Positions 44,107-56,149 are shown, counted from the first letter of the stretch. The stretch is DNA of 64,000 nt from Seminavis robusta (GCA_903772945.1 CAICTM010000386.1:1-64000); one strand, 5' to 3'. The notes: generated by a model not told the origin, from the letters alone. Made by a program: numbers and translations.

Positions 44107-46466
44107 TTAAACCATTACAATCGTACTGGTAGCAATGAGCCCAAGAATGAGGGAGTTTGTCGTCATCGTCGATGCTGCGCTGACATAGCCTTCACCTTCG
44201 CCCAGCAGTTTCTCGTCTTCTTCGCCAGCGCGCTCAATATCAAGAGTAGGTGCTGCGGTGTCCTCTGATTGTTCTTCTGGGAGTTCTGCCATGGGGTCCT
44301 CTTCATCTCCTTCTTGCCTTGCAACTTCGACTTCAACCGCAGGGCAGGGCTCAAACTCGCAGTCAGGCCCTGTCCTTCCAACGGAGCTCCCATCTGGGCA
44401 TGTCATTAGTTCCAAAGTACACGCAGCAGGGGCAGCAACAACATCTTCTTCATATGATGGCTTACGAACGTCGTACGTTGTACCATTCAAAACTGTCAGC
44501 ACCTGGGTAGAGTACTCATTGCGCAGAGGCTCAATGATAACTTGAAGCTCAGTGACGTAGTCGATCAAGGACTGAGTGTACAAAACATAAGTGTTTTCGT
44601 ACTGAATCTCAGCAAACGTGTAGTACCCATCGCGAGGGGCAGCGATAAAGTCGTTGGTGACAACTGTGTATACTTCCTCAAGGTCCAGTGGCTCCCAGTC
44701 TCCTTCCAAGCGGGGGTTTATCTCGATATTGGAGAAACGTTCTCCAAATGGCTTAGTGTAGTTGACATGCCACCTCAAGCCAGCACTAACTGGGTAGCTA
44801 CCGCCCCCACCACCAATCGTTTCATTCAAGAAGAAGTTGACAGAGTCTTCCAGCACACGGCGGATCTGATTTCCAGTCATGTCGAATGTGACAAGAGTGT
44901 TAGAGAACGGTAGGATAGTGTAGGCATCTCCGTAGGTAAAGCTTCCGGCCAGGATGCCTTCACGGCAGCCACCAGAGTTTTGAATGGCGAAATCGGCATT
45001 GGGGACATTGTAGAGGAAACCTTGGGATACGATGAGGCAGGCCCCGCCCCCTACAGCAGAGAGATCTTCCTTCCCAGGACAGTTGGGGTCATGTGCACCG
45101 CCAGCTCTTGTATGGCAAATGTTCTCGGCAGCAGTGGCAATGGGTTGTTCCAAGAAGCTATCCACTTCATCGCGAAAGGGTTGTAGCACATCAATGACTT
45201 GGGTGCTTTCACCTGGGTCTGTAAAGACGCCCAGGCCAGTCAGGTAATCCACAACAACAGAGGCATCTGACGCCTCCAAATCATATCTCGGATCAGCATC
45301 TCTGACTGTAAAGACATCAGGGTTGAGAGGGATTGCCAGAGTCCCTTCGCAGGACTCGACATCCCCATTGACATCAAAAGTGATATCTAGTTTTCCAACG
45401 ATCTTGTTGTATTCCCAGGCCTGAGCAATGCAGGTTCCATTGACCATGACTCCATAGGGAGCCTCAGGATTCAGGCCTACTAGTCCCAGAGTCTTCTCAT
45501 CTCCCAAGAGAGAATGTGTGTGTCCACCAATAATGACATCCACACCCTCAATAGCAGAGATCTTCATCACATCTTCATCGTATCCCAAATGGGTGATGGC
45601 AATGATTTTGTCAATTCCCAACCCTGTCAACTCATCAACACAGGCTTCTGTAGCCGCAACCTCTTCCAAAAACGTTGTTCCTGGATCAGGGAAGGATGAC
45701 TGCTCTGTATTGACTTTGGTTGTGATACCACAAAAGCCCATCTGTGTCCCATCAGAAAGCTCCTTGATGAAGTAGGGCTGGATAGCTTTGTCAGCTTCCA
45801 GCTGCAACAAGGCCGAGTCTGCATGAGGTATCACTAAAGAAGGGAAGCAGACAGAACATGCGGGGGCACATAAAATCAGAATTTAAAGTCTGTCAAAACC
45901 TGCAAAGAAAATGCAAACACGTACAGTTGTAGGAAATCACGGTAGTGGCATCCAACATTCTGGTGAAATTGGCCAAGTTTTCATCTCCATCGTCAAATTC
46001 ATGGTTTCCTGTCACCATGACATCGAATTGCACCGTGTTCATAAAAGCAGCATCCATGGATGGGCCATAAAAGGAATAGTAAGATGTCCCTGTCAAGGCA
46101 TCTCCAGCATGAACCACACAAACATCATTCCCTGCAGCCAAAGATTCTTGACGAAACGCATCAATTTGATTGGCAACACGAGGGGCTCCACCTACATGAA
46201 ATGAAAAGGTACAAGAGGAGAAAGGGTTGAGACACGGGGGACAACGTTCTATTGCGCGACAGCCAGTCATTCATACCATGGAACAATCGCAGCTCACTGG
46301 TCTCTACACTGAGACCTGGTGGGATGAATTCTTCTGACAATGTCAAGGCAGATTCATCAAAATGGGAGTGATGGTCGTTGATATGGATGAGGCTGACAAC
46401 TTGCTGGGCATTGGCTTGGAGAATGGGGGCAGATAGAGCTGCCAAAACTGCCGTCATAAACTTCAT
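44107..46466 (-). CDS. Secreted 5'-nucleotidase / metallophosphatase
   Basis: Three exons (46277-46466, 45925-46191, 44107-45833) join in phase to 727 residues. A signal peptide (MKFMTAVLAALSAPILQANA) is followed by the metal-binding motifs of the calcineurin-like fold: INDHHSHFDE (D31, H33), HAGDALTG, TGNHEFDDG, and GGHTHSLLG. The family's C-terminal substrate domain follows (NADFAIQNSGGCREGI, FSNTLVTFDMTGNQIRRVLE, DFIAAPRDGYYTF). A Cys-containing segment (CTLELMTCPDGSSVGRTGPDCEFEPCP) and an acidic linker precede a hydrophobic C-terminus that may be a GPI signal. It should release phosphate from extracellular nucleotides. A truncated relic of a second copy lies at 35530-35975. Confidence 0.87.
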
Positions 46467-46720
46467 GGTTTCTTGCTTGGTAAAACCCGCAGAAGTGGTT
46501 CGAATCTTTTTCTTGCTTCGCTGAGGATGGATTATTGTTTTGTGAAAGGAAATGGCACACCCAGACTGTTGCCAGCACGGAAGCTATCATCAACCTCCCA
46601 TCGTTGCACACACCCCGGCCGACTAGGATTCATCAAGATTCAATCCTACACTCGGGGTGCGGTATCAAGATCCAACGGGACCTTGTTGCTTTTTCGACGA
46701 TTCGCAGATTTCCACTCGTA
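46467..46720. other. Upstream region of the 5'-nucleotidase gene
   Basis: Probable promoter and leader of the minus-strand nucleotidase gene. No distinct element was recognised. Confidence 0.4.
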
Positions 46721-47112
46721 TGTCCGCACAAGGGTAAAATCTTGAGTCATGACTTGAGTTTTGAGATTTGACTTGAGTTGGCACTCAAGTCAACTCAAGT
46801 CAACCATCAAGTCATGACTCAAGATTTTGCAAAAACACGGTTGACTTGAGTCACCGCCTTTTTGCCAAGTCGCATGTTCAAATCAAGGCAAAATTTAATT
46901 TTCGCTTTTAAAATATTCAAATGATCCCCAAAAAGCACGAAATTGAGGACCCAAAAACCCACCAAATCGGCGACCGGGATAATAGTGGTACAGCTCCTAC
47001 CATGTTGCCGTGTGGACAGGGGTGGTTCTCTTGAGTGTTGACTTGAGCACCAACTTGAGTCAAATCTCAAAACTCAAGTCATGACTCAAGATTTTCAACC
47101 CTTGTGCGGACA
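46721..47112. mobile_element. MITE-like element with about 78-bp inverted repeats
   Basis: Both ends start TGTCCGCACAAGGGT and continue as AAAATCTTGAGTCATGACTTGAG-type sequence in opposite orientation for about 78 bases, with a 2-base indel and a few mismatches. The 392-bp body has no open frame of note. Short TTGACTTGAG and CTCAAGTCAA words recur inside the arms, so each arm can also self-pair. It resembles a non-autonomous DNA transposon. A target duplication was not clear, so the superfamily is open. Confidence 0.75.
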
Positions 47113-48862
47113 CTAGACTCTGCCTCTGGATTCCGTTGCGGGAAGACCTGTTTTAATGTTTGTCAGGTTGCATTGGTTTCCTTTTGGAAGAATGACTTAA
47201 ATAAAAATAGAAGAATGATCTAAACAAACGGAAGAATGACACACCAACACATACCGCAACACTTTCTGTGGTACTAGTACGACTTACCGGATGGCGTAAT
47301 CTGGAAGAAAATAGGAATAGCATGACTCAAAGTCAAACTAGCTACTGTCGCAATTTGACCAAACAGGAGCTGCTCCAAAAGCCCATTCCCCGCAACTCCG
47401 ATACGGTACATGCACTACGTGGCGCTGGAACCTTGCCTGCACGCGACGCCTGCACACAACACTGGAACACAGCTAATTTGGGGAGCGGGAAGGTGGACCC
47501 AAAGCGAAAGACTGAAGCTGGAGAACGGAGAACAACGCTTATTAGCACCAAAGCATCGCATCGGAAGTTCCGACAATGCATGCAGAGGACCTGAAAGGTA
47601 AGCCTTGACGAGCGTACCACGATGTATCACTAGAACACCCCAGGCAAAACTGTGACTCCCTCTGTGGCTCCAGATAGCTCTTGCTCCAGTAGCTTGCAGA
47701 GGCCCGAAAGAGAAAAGGATGTCCTGAGAACAGGACGACCAGCAAGTGCGTATCTGCTGGAGCTGGCCCACCACTAGCTTTGCCTAATTGAAGTGCTGCA
47801 CAGCATGTGATGCATACGGCAGAGGAACCCAATGCCTCACCACCGCTAAACTTTTCTCTGCTGCTGTTCTTCCTTCTTGCTGCAAGCACCACTACATGCG
47901 AAGCATCAAAATGAGTTTTTCACTTCTTGGAGGAAGCCTGAGCAACTCAACGAAAGCTGCCGCAATATCCACTATTAAGTGTTTATTGCCGTGCAGGATG
48001 ACCACATGGGTATCTATGTTCAAGCAACTCGAGATATCCCGGGGATGAACTTCCAGAACATTGTGGACCCATGTTCTTCCACAAGGTACCTTCAGCTCCA
48101 AAGGAAGTTGGCCCATCCAGCTTGCACAAGTTCCTTCCTGGTGCAATATATTCTTGTGGAGACCACAATATCACATCCCCAACGGCTGTTGGCGCACTGG
48201 CGAGGCAAGAGACAGCCCAATCTCAATGACTCATGACAGCGCCAACATTGACAGGTATTGCTCGGAATGATTCTGCTGCAGCTTCCACCAGGAGGTTGGT
48301 TGAGTATGATGCGATATGTTCATACTGCCCAGCTGTTGAAGTGAAGGATTATGATGAAGTTGAATGATATGGGTCTGGCAATAATGTTGCTGGCTTCTCC
48401 ATGGCTTTTTTCTTTGCAATTGTGGTTTCTGCCTTGGAAATCTAATGAGCTCGTGATAGAAAGGGTCATCTGGAATTTCTGCGGTCGGGAAAGGATGAAC
48501 GCCAAAGAAAGTGCGCAGTGCCTGTCATCCGAGCTGGATGTGGTTAACTTGACTATGCACGCATGATCTACTGAAAGAGTTTTGGTGAAATTTGGTCATT
48601 CGCCCTTTGCTAATCCCAAACCACTCAAGCAAATGAGATATTTGATTCATTCAGGCATCGATGACGTCCTTTTGCAATGCGGATGGAACAGCCACTAGCT
48701 AGGCAGAACTGTGAAAGTACGGTAGAAGCCATGAACAACTTCGTTTCTAACATTACTTCCAAGAACTGGGAGATTACGTTTCTTTTGTCATTTACATAGC
48801 TATAACGCGTCAATTACAAATAAATATTCAATACAGTTACGATGCCTTCGATTCGACTACCA
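47113..48862. other. Intergenic, no supported gene
   Basis: Three GAAGAATGA(C/T)-type short repeats lie at about 47186-47240. Overlapping open frames on both strands between 47270 and 48560 have no domain. From about 48610 the sequence aligns with 36040-36350, the 3' flank of DUF6824 copy A (CCACTCAAGCAAA, TTCAGGCATC, AATGCGGAT, AATAAATATTCAATA). Confidence 0.5.
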
Positions 48863-49756
48863 CTAGCATGACACGCCCACATAGTCGCAAATATCTTGCA
48901 GTTCATCCAGTGATTCGTCGTCGCTGGAGGCGGCATGGTCTGATTCTGTGGCAATAAATGTGGGATAGTCCAAAGGCAAAGGCTCAAAGTCATCGGACGC
49001 TTGTGAGTTGTCAATGAGCTGACTGAATGTATCAAACAATGATGGTTCTTGTGGTGGTTCGACCTTGACAATTTCAACGTGATCTGGGGTGCTGTTGCTG
49101 TCCTTCTTGTTGCGTTCGGATGTAGACTCGTGAGTGACGACCGAGACCGTGCTCATGTTCTCAGCTTCTTCTTCTTCATCTTGTTTGGATGTCTCAGACT
49201 GATCTGGGGAGTCTGATCCGAAGGTATCGACACGGCGTTGGATGCGGGCACGGGCCTTGGCCTTGGTAGATGATGAATACTGCTGGTCCAGGAGATCTCT
49301 GAATGTCTGACCAATCTTTTCCTGTAGTGGCGGATACGGTAAGCAAGGCAAAATGTGAGAACAATGATATCAAAAGATAGTGTAGCAGCAACATTCTTAG
49401 GCATGTTCCGTTCGTACCTTGGCTGTGCGGTCTCCCACTTCGTGCCATCGATTGTTGATGAGTTTGACGAATCCACCGTCTGGACTTGCATGTCGGATGG
49501 CACATGTGATTTTGCTAACAATTTGAGACTTGTGGTACTTGGTCAATGCATCGGCGTAGGCATCCCTGTTCATCTTGACAATGGCACGAAACCTCTTGTT
49601 GCCCTCGTGATCAAACGCTTGCTTTCCTCGAGCACAGATAACATCGTAGGGGCCTGGTCGAAAGCCAGGATGCAGCATTCTCTTTCCCTTGGGATTGACG
49701 TAGACGTTGAAATTTCCATCAAAGTGTTGGTTCATGTTGTTGAGCGTGTATGGCAT
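48863..49756 (-). CDS. DUF6824 protein, copy B
   Basis: Exon 1 (49418-49756) and exon 2 (48863-49321) are separated by a 96-nt GTACGA...CAG intron and give 265 residues. The protein starts MPYTLNNMNQHFDGNF and carries the same DUF6824 domain as copy A (RPGPYDVICARGKQAFDHEGNKRFRAIVKMNRDAYADALTKYHKSQIVSKI...GQTFRDLL), followed by an acidic Ser-rich tail and the near-identical segment PPQEPSLFDTFSQLIDNSQASDDFEPLPLDYPTFIA. It ends VGVSC, two residues earlier than copy A. The intron lacks the transposon, so it serves as the empty-site comparison. The domain is recognised from diatom proteins; its function is unknown, possibly DNA-related. Confidence 0.82.
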
Positions 49757-50819
49757 TGCTGTCTGTATTGTGTGGTCCCGTTGGTTGTGGTTGCGGTTGT
49801 TGCTTTGTTTTGTTGCGAATTGTGAGAAGATGGGAGGACAAAACCAGCTTCTCTCTCAGTAGCAAGGTTTATTTAGAGGGGTTTCCATTGCTTTCACAAT
49901 CGGTATCGTGTAAAGTTGCTTGCAGGTTGATCAAAAATAATGAAGGTTCAATCTTTCGAAATTTGGGGGTTGACGAGGCTATCCCTGAAAAATGGTTGTG
50001 TCACAAGATTGACCCCTTGAAAAAAAGGGGACAATGCTGGTTTGTTTGGGTTGACAAAGACGGGATTCACACGGTTTATGAAGAGGCCCTTCAGGTGCAT
50101 GCAGAATTCGAATGCGCATCACTCCTTCGCGCATCGCTTAAATCATACAAACAAAAGAGCACTAGGACTTCAATTTGTATTCAAATAATTAAGGACTTAC
50201 TTTGACTAGAATGTCTTCCACAACCAGTGGTACATTTAACACGGAACGGTATTGGTAGGTTCAGCCTTGCCACTTGCCGGCCCCCGCATACATCCTCCAC
50301 CCTCCAGGCTTTTTGGCTGCTTGCAATGAGAGCTGCAGGTGGCAGGCTTCGCTTGTTTAGATAGTTGTTTGTTGCACACAAGATTCTGCTGGCAAATAGT
50401 ATCCACGCAAAGCTCGGAATGCCCTCTGGCTTAGAGAACGAGATGTGGCTCACCCAAGCAAGCAGCAAACTTGGTCGACAACGACAACATCGTCTTCATT
50501 TGCGAAAGTCCGTATTGCTTGGTGGTGGTGTCGGCACCGGTACCGGTACTGGTATACAGAAGAGGTGCGAACAAGACGCACAATCGTGTACTGCTGGCTG
50601 CACATGCCATTGCAGCCATGAGACTGCACCTTTCCTGTAAAGGCTACACTCCGACCAAGCCAAGCATGTGTTGCACCTGATGCCAAGCAAATTCTTTCAG
50701 GGACTTGAGGAAGTTTTTGCGTTTTGGATGCACACTTGACATGCATGTCCAGAGCAACGGTGAACAGCAGCAACAGCACGGTGTCTGTCTTTGGACGTGC
50801 ATCCTGATGTTCAACAAAG
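49757..50819. other. Intergenic, duplicated promoter then unique DNA
   Basis: Up to about 50050 the sequence matches the upstream region of copy A. After 50200 no similarity or gene was seen; GCACCGGTACCGGTACTGG (about 50535-50553) is a nested palindrome. The last part is the 3' flank of the AAA ATPase gene. Confidence 0.5.
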
Positions 50820-53668
50820 TCAAGACTTGCCAGCACTGCTGCTTTGCGATTTTCGGCTGCGTTCGAAGTCCAGAAATACAGCCAAATCGTCCTCACTCGA
50901 CAAGAATGGCTGAGTTGCCCTGAACACTTCCGTCAGGTGCTCTGCAGCTACTTTCACAGACTCTTGCGGATTGTCTAGTTTGACCGATTGCTTCAGAGCC
51001 AGCAGTGCTGCCGCATGGCAAGCCCCGACAATTTCGGCCCCAGTCATCATTGCTGATACTCTGTCGCTTGCGATTTCTTCAAGTTCCTCCTCACTAATGT
51101 CCCAACCTCTGCAGTATATTCTTAGAATGGACAGACGGCCTGGGTAGTCGGGTGGAGGAACGTATATCGCCTTGTCAAAGCGCCCTGAACGCATCAGTGC
51201 GGCATCCAACGTCCAAGGACGATTGGTGGCTCCCAAGACGAGTACACCATCTTGACTAGACCCATCCACTCCATCCATTTCGTTGAGAAACGTGGACAAG
51301 ACTCGAGACTCGGCTCCACCTGAACGGTTGGTTCCATACTCTGACGCTCCTCCTCCATCCAGAATCGAATCAATCTCATCAAAGAAAAGGATGCAAGGCG
51401 ACGCGGATCTGGCAAATTTGAAGGCACGACGAATCACCGCTTCTGCTTCACCCAAGTAGGACGATGCATAGACATCGGACGGAGAGAAGGAAACAAAAGC
51501 CGTTCCGGCAGCTCCAGCAGCTGCCCTCGCTAAGGTTGTCTTTGCACAGCCGGGCGGTCCGTAGAGTAAAATGCCACCCGGTGACTGTAGCCCCAAGCTT
51601 TGGAATGCTTCCCGTTTCGTGCGAGGCCACTCAATGGCTTGACGAAGTGTATCCTGCACGAAGCAAACAAGCGTAATCGAGCAGTTCTCGGTTAGACGAA
51701 TCTTCTTGGGACAAACAGCTGGTGACTCCGCATGCTTGTAGTGTTTCACAAAATACTTACCTGGGCTCCAGCCGGGTCGCTGCCTATATCATTCCATCGT
51801 ACCTTGGGCGGAGCAAACGAAGCCGCGCCCCTCAGCGACGAAGCCCTGACATCGACCATGGCTCGTTGAAACAGTTCTGGAGCCCATACAAAGTTGGGCT
51901 GTTCCTCTAATGCCAGTGACAGCACTTGGCGAACCAATGCCACCAAATCTGCAGCCACATAACCAACACACAATTCTGCCAAATCTCTCAAGGCATCGGG
52001 CCTCAAAGAAACTGCTGCCCTTCCACCACCCATCATAGTATTGCTTGCCATTAGAGATTGGAGAATCTCGGCTCGTTCGTCTGCCGCAGGAGGTTTTACG
52101 TGAATTTCCTGATCCAATCGGCCAGGTCGTCGTAGAAAGGATGGAAGGCTTTCCGTGTGATTGGTGGCTGCCACTACCACGATCCGCTGCCACCCACGGT
52201 CAAATGTTGATGTTGTTGTTGTTTGGTCCAAGAGCGACGAGAATACGGCTGCCACCATTTCCGATTGCAAGAGGGAATCGCATTCATCTACAAAGAGGAT
52301 GGCCACGCTGTCGGCGTCCTTGTCGCACGTTGCGGCAGCTTTCTCAAAGCGTTCCGTGAGAACCCGGCAGACTTCACCGGGACCTCCATCTCCGGCCGAA
52401 CTCAAGACGAGGGAACCCAACGACTCTAACAGTGTGGGACCACTCGTTTGGCATAGTTCATAGGCTCTCTTTACCGCAAATGTCTTGCCTGCAAGAATAA
52501 GAAAAGAAAATGTCATGGGTTCAACAATGCGGTGGAACGCAACGTAAAATGGTGGAAACAAACTGCCCACCCACGGACTTACCCACACCCGGTGGCCCCG
52601 ACAACAGGAAGGACCTTGGTACCGGTGCCTTTTGTGCACCTCTCAAGCATTGCACGGTCTGAATGATCATGGTAGAAACTTCGCTGATTGATGTGTCATT
52701 GCAGTTGTTGTTTGGGAGGACAATGCTTGGTGGTTCTGTCGGCGGCTTTTCTTGGACGATGGAGATTCGTGTACTGGGCATGATCATATACAGCAATGCC
52801 TACAATGCAATACAGCAATACAGCAAGCAATCATCAGAACAATCAACATTTCCTCACAGACCGAACAAAGAGTTGAGAAAAAGTTACGTACCCCGGCATC
52901 CTCCGTCCCGGCAGCACTACTTGCGCTCTCGACGACAAAGTTGATCTCGGTTCTTGACAAGGCATGATGATCTGAAAGCCTCAGTTTTGTGGTCATGACA
53001 CCCTCTCTAAACGCGATATGAATACCGGCAAGTTGTCGTTTGATATTGGCTAGCCAAAGAGTATTGGAATGATCATCATCAGTAGTAGTGGTGATGATGT
53101 TCAATTGGCGGATTCTGAGGGAAACGAGTGGCACAACTGCTTCAAAGGAAGAATGTATTGCCACAAAATGATCATCTTCTCCACTGGCTTTTCCCTCTTC
53201 CAACTGTTCATGGCAAACCACTGCAAGGAATTTTCCAGTGGTTGGTAGAGAAACTAGCGGAACTGTCTTGGTGTCGTCATCCTCGAAGGAAGCCCTGTAC
53301 CGCCGGACTGACACAGATCGTATCGCCTCCAAGATTTTCGTCTTGTTCATGTCATCGCCATGAGATGCCTTCAGCTCTTCTTCTGATGATCCCCATGGGA
53401 CAATCTGGACAGAATCATCGTAGCACAAAGCTGTTCCATCGCTACTACTGACTGAATCTTCTGGATTCGGATTGAAAGATGCTGTTGGGGGCTCGACGCG
53501 GCAGAGAGCGACGCCATGATGAGATCTGGAAGCAATACACACGGAAGATAGAACTGGAAACGCCGCAACTTGTGTGTCTTTCGCTGATCCATCACTACAG
53601 ACTCTGCAACCAGCCAACGCGAGTTTGTCTCTGTAATGGCGTCTCCTGGTCCTCTTCTTTGTCATCAT
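50820..53668 (-). CDS. Double-AAA ATPase, AFG2/SPATA5-like
   Basis: Four exons (52892-53668, 52583-52799, 51761-52488, 50820-51653) join in phase to 851 residues. The N-terminal 330 residues contain a weakly conserved substrate-binding region. The first AAA module has Walker A GPPGVGKT (spanning an exon junction), Walker B ILFVDECDSLL, sensor VVVAATN and RRPGRLDQE. The second has the linker PPKVRWNDIGSDPAG, Walker A GPPGCAKTT, Walker B CILFFDEIDSIL, VLGATNRP and MRSGRFDKAIYVPPPD. Both modules keep Walker lysines, acidic pairs and arginine fingers, so both may hydrolyse ATP. GPPGC(A/S)KT resembles AFG2/Drg1/SPATA5, which mature 60S ribosomal subunits; CDC48 or NVL relatives cannot be excluded. 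Confidence 0.82.
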
Positions 53669-54047
53669 CTTCTTTGCCTCCCCTCGTGAGGCTTTTGAGA
53701 AAGACGAAAGTCAATGGAGGTCAGAGACGTCCGTTAGGGTTAGGGTTATTGGTTGTGCGTTGAACCCGAACGCTTTTGCAGCATTGGTAGTGGCATCGTG
53801 GCATCAGGCGACAACCTGCAGAGAACAACAACAATCTCCTCAAGTCTGCTTGAGCAAGATCAATCCACCTCAAAGGTGACGATGACGATGAACATGACAC
53901 GAAAATACAACCGGCGGTGTTCTCTCACTTTTACCCGGCGAGTGGTTTTCCAAAAGGACTGGTAGGCAGCAGCGTTCAATCAGCAAGACAGCTTCATCTT
54001 CATCCTCATCTTCCAGCGTTTGTCACTTGTCAAGGTTGTCAAGCAAG
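53669..54047. promoter_or_regulatory. Shared divergent promoter region with telobox-like repeat
   Basis: About 380 bp separate the two divergent starts. TTAGGGTTAGGGTTA at 53734-53748 lies about 66 bases upstream of the ATPase ATG and reads AACCCTAACCC on the gene strand, the plant telobox sequence. In plants teloboxes occur upstream of ribosome-related genes; a role here is inferred. Confidence 0.4.
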
Positions 54048-54893
54048 ATGCCACCCACTCTGTATCATGTTCCTCGCACCATCTCGTCGCCTCTGGTGCA
54101 ACTGATTCTTGAATTGGACTTGATCGATCAAGGCGCGATAGTAGTACAGGAAATGTCATTTGCCGATCTCAAGAAACCCGAACACTTGGCCATTAACACC
54201 ATGGGCACATCGCCGGCATTTCAATGCACTCAAATGGGACTCTGCATGTGGGAAAGCGGTGCTATTTTGGACTATCTCTTGGAACGTCACGACACGGACT
54301 ACCAGTTCCATCCTCCTCCTACCACACCCACATCGACACCGGACGAAATTCGACTCCGAACCAAGTATCTCCAACTCAAGCAATTCATTATTGCAACGGT
54401 CTATCCGTTTATTGCCAGCATGTACATTCATGCTCTCACTCATGGTCAAAATCTAGACGAAGAATACATGGCCGCGGCCAAACAAAAGTGTCATGCGTGC
54501 ATGGGACCGGCATTGGCCACGGCACTGGGCGATAAACCCTACTTTTTGGGAGACAACATTTCGGTCATTGACTTGTTGGCCGCCAAACCGTTGGGCAATG
54601 CCCACGCATTGGGATTGATTGCCGAGGAGGCACCAACGTTGGTGGATTTGTTGGAGCGCATCCAGGCTCGTCCCACCTATAGAATGGCATACGAAGGTTT
54701 GGCCAAGCGTCACGAACAGGCGCTTGCAGAGTCTGTCGTAGAAGTGGAAGAACCCAATGACCAAGAGTTGGTTTTGGTGCCCAAGAAAAAGCGCAATCCA
54801 AAACAAGCCAAGGAAGCTACTCTCAAAAAGAAACGATTCAGTTGGGCCCTGCGAGGAAGATCCTCATCGATTGAAAATGAAGTGGAGTGTTAG
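54048..54893 (+). CDS. Glutathione S-transferase-like protein
   Basis: The start MPPTLYHVPRTISSPLVQLILELDL is the first true ATG of the frame. The 281-residue product has a thioredoxin-like N-terminal domain (1-88: TISSP near the glutathione-activating Ser position, NTMGTSPAF with the cis-proline neighbourhood, WESGAILDYLLE with the Glu-Ser glutathione-binding pair). A helical C-terminal domain follows (about 105-225: FLGDNISVIDLLAAKPL, with the usual Asp N-cap). A basic tail (PKKKRNPKQAKEATLKKKR) is an extra and might be a nuclear or membrane-binding signal. It should conjugate glutathione or act as a reductase or isomerase; the class is unclear. It shares a divergent promoter with the ATPase. 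Confidence 0.82.
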   Translation: MPPTLYHVPRTISSPLVQLILELDLIDQGAIVVQEMSFADLKKPEHLAINTMGTSPAFQCTQMGLCMWESGAILDYLLERHDTDYQFHPPPTTPTSTPDEIRLRTKYLQLKQFIIATVYPFIASMYIHALTHGQNLDEEYMAAAKQKCHACMGPALATALGDKPYFLGDNISVIDLLAAKPLGNAHALGLIAEEAPTLVDLLERIQARPTYRMAYEGLAKRHEQALAESVVEVEEPNDQELVLVPKKKRNPKQAKEATLKKKRFSWALRGRSSSIENEVEC

Positions 54894-55396
54894 AAATAAG
54901 AATGGTTTGCTTGACGACCGGACAAAGTGCGACAATGCATGGCTGGCTGGATCCACGGTCAATACTAGCTAGAACTGAGAGAGCGAGAAAGAGAGAAGTA
55001 ATAAGGAGGAGGTATCTATCGTACGCTCCGAACCAACACACAAAACGTGACAAACGCAACTACACGTTGAAGTCTACCCACAATAATCTATAGCTACTTT
55101 ATTACATGCTGTACATGAAGGTGGGTTACTACGTCAATTCAGCATTCTGGACGGTTGCTACCCATGCACGGCAACATAGCTCTATAGGTAAGATTGCACA
55201 TCCCCAATGATGCATGCATGCGGGTACGATGTACCCCAAACTTAGTTTCAAATTCCCAGATTTTTGGCCTCGAGCGATGTCTCAGTCGTCAAATCCTGCC
55301 ACGAGAGTGTTGTTAACGTTAGAAGAGGTGAGTCAAGTCAGCAGAAAATATGAACCGGCTCAGACCAGTGGCGTCCATTGTCCGATGTGAGTTCAA
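54894..55396. other. Intergenic, 3' flank of the GST gene
   Basis: No gene or structured element recognised apart from a short GCATGCATGC-like run near 55210. Confidence 0.4.
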
Positions 55397-55798
55397 TCAC
55401 AAATCGAACCAAAGGACCTGCGGCCGCATAAGCACGCGATTGTGTGTCTGGCTGCAACCCAATTCGCGACTTGTTGAGCGCCAGAGAATCAAAGTTCCGT
55501 GCTGTTTCCGGCGGGGTCCCCAACGAACGCAGCTGCCTTGAGGGATTCCGGCAAGAGGGATTGGGAACAGGGGCGGTGCCGTGTTAGGGCCTGCACGGCA
55601 AAAAAGGACTGCTGACTTGACAATGTCTGTACGCTCGGAAGGTGTTGTGTTGGCGACAAGGCAACGCAACCGAACGAGCGGATCGACCGCCGTTTGGTAT
55701 TTCTCGAGCACATCCGAAAGGAGAACCGTGCTTGCGTTTTCTTCATCTTGAGAGGCTGCTACTTCCTGGCGGATCTCAGTGGTACTGGAATCCATCAT
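55397..55798 (-). CDS. Hypothetical protein, possibly partial or broken (133 aa)
   Basis: The frame starts MMDSSTTEIRQEVAASQDEENASTVLLSDVLEKYQTAVDPL, and its first 80 residues look like real coding text: an amphipathic acidic helix, then VRLRCLVANTTPSERTDIVKSAVLFCRAG. After about residue 82 the better-looking coding text moves to other frames (SLKAAAFVGDPAGN, then FDSLALNKSRIGLQPD), while the 133-codon frame becomes Arg/Trp-rich. That suggests missed introns or a decaying gene. No family was recognised. Confidence 0.4.
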   Translation of the reverse strand: MMDSSTTEIRQEVAASQDEENASTVLLSDVLEKYQTAVDPLVRLRCLVANTTPSERTDIVKSAVLFCRAGPNTAPPLFPIPLAGIPQGSCVRWGPRRKQHGTLILWRSTSRELGCSQTHNRVLMRPQVLWFDL

Positions 55799-56149
55799 CC
55801 ATCATGGCGCCTCTTATGTTGTGTACCGGTACCGTGTGGCTAACGTGGTGGCTAGAGTTGTGGCTAAAGCATCAGATTTAGTTCCCCTTTTGCAAAACCT
55901 TTTTTCTTTTTTATGGTCATGGAAACACGCACACTTCTTTCATGTCGGTTCCAGCAGGCGCCGTGGATCACCACGCGATATTCACGAACTGTGGATTGCC
56001 TTGGGCTCCCTTTTAGGCTTTTAGGAGAGGCACATGTGTGGCTGCAACGACGACATTAAATTCCGTGTTGGATCCACCGAAAACTGGGAAGTCTATGCAT
56101 AGTGCCCAGTGCCCTGTGAATTGGTAAGTCGCCCGATTCCTGCATATGC
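55799..56149. other. Intergenic, no feature seen
   Basis: Contains one nested ACCGGTACC palindrome (about 55824-55833). Base composition becomes AT-rich towards the right. Confidence 0.4.
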
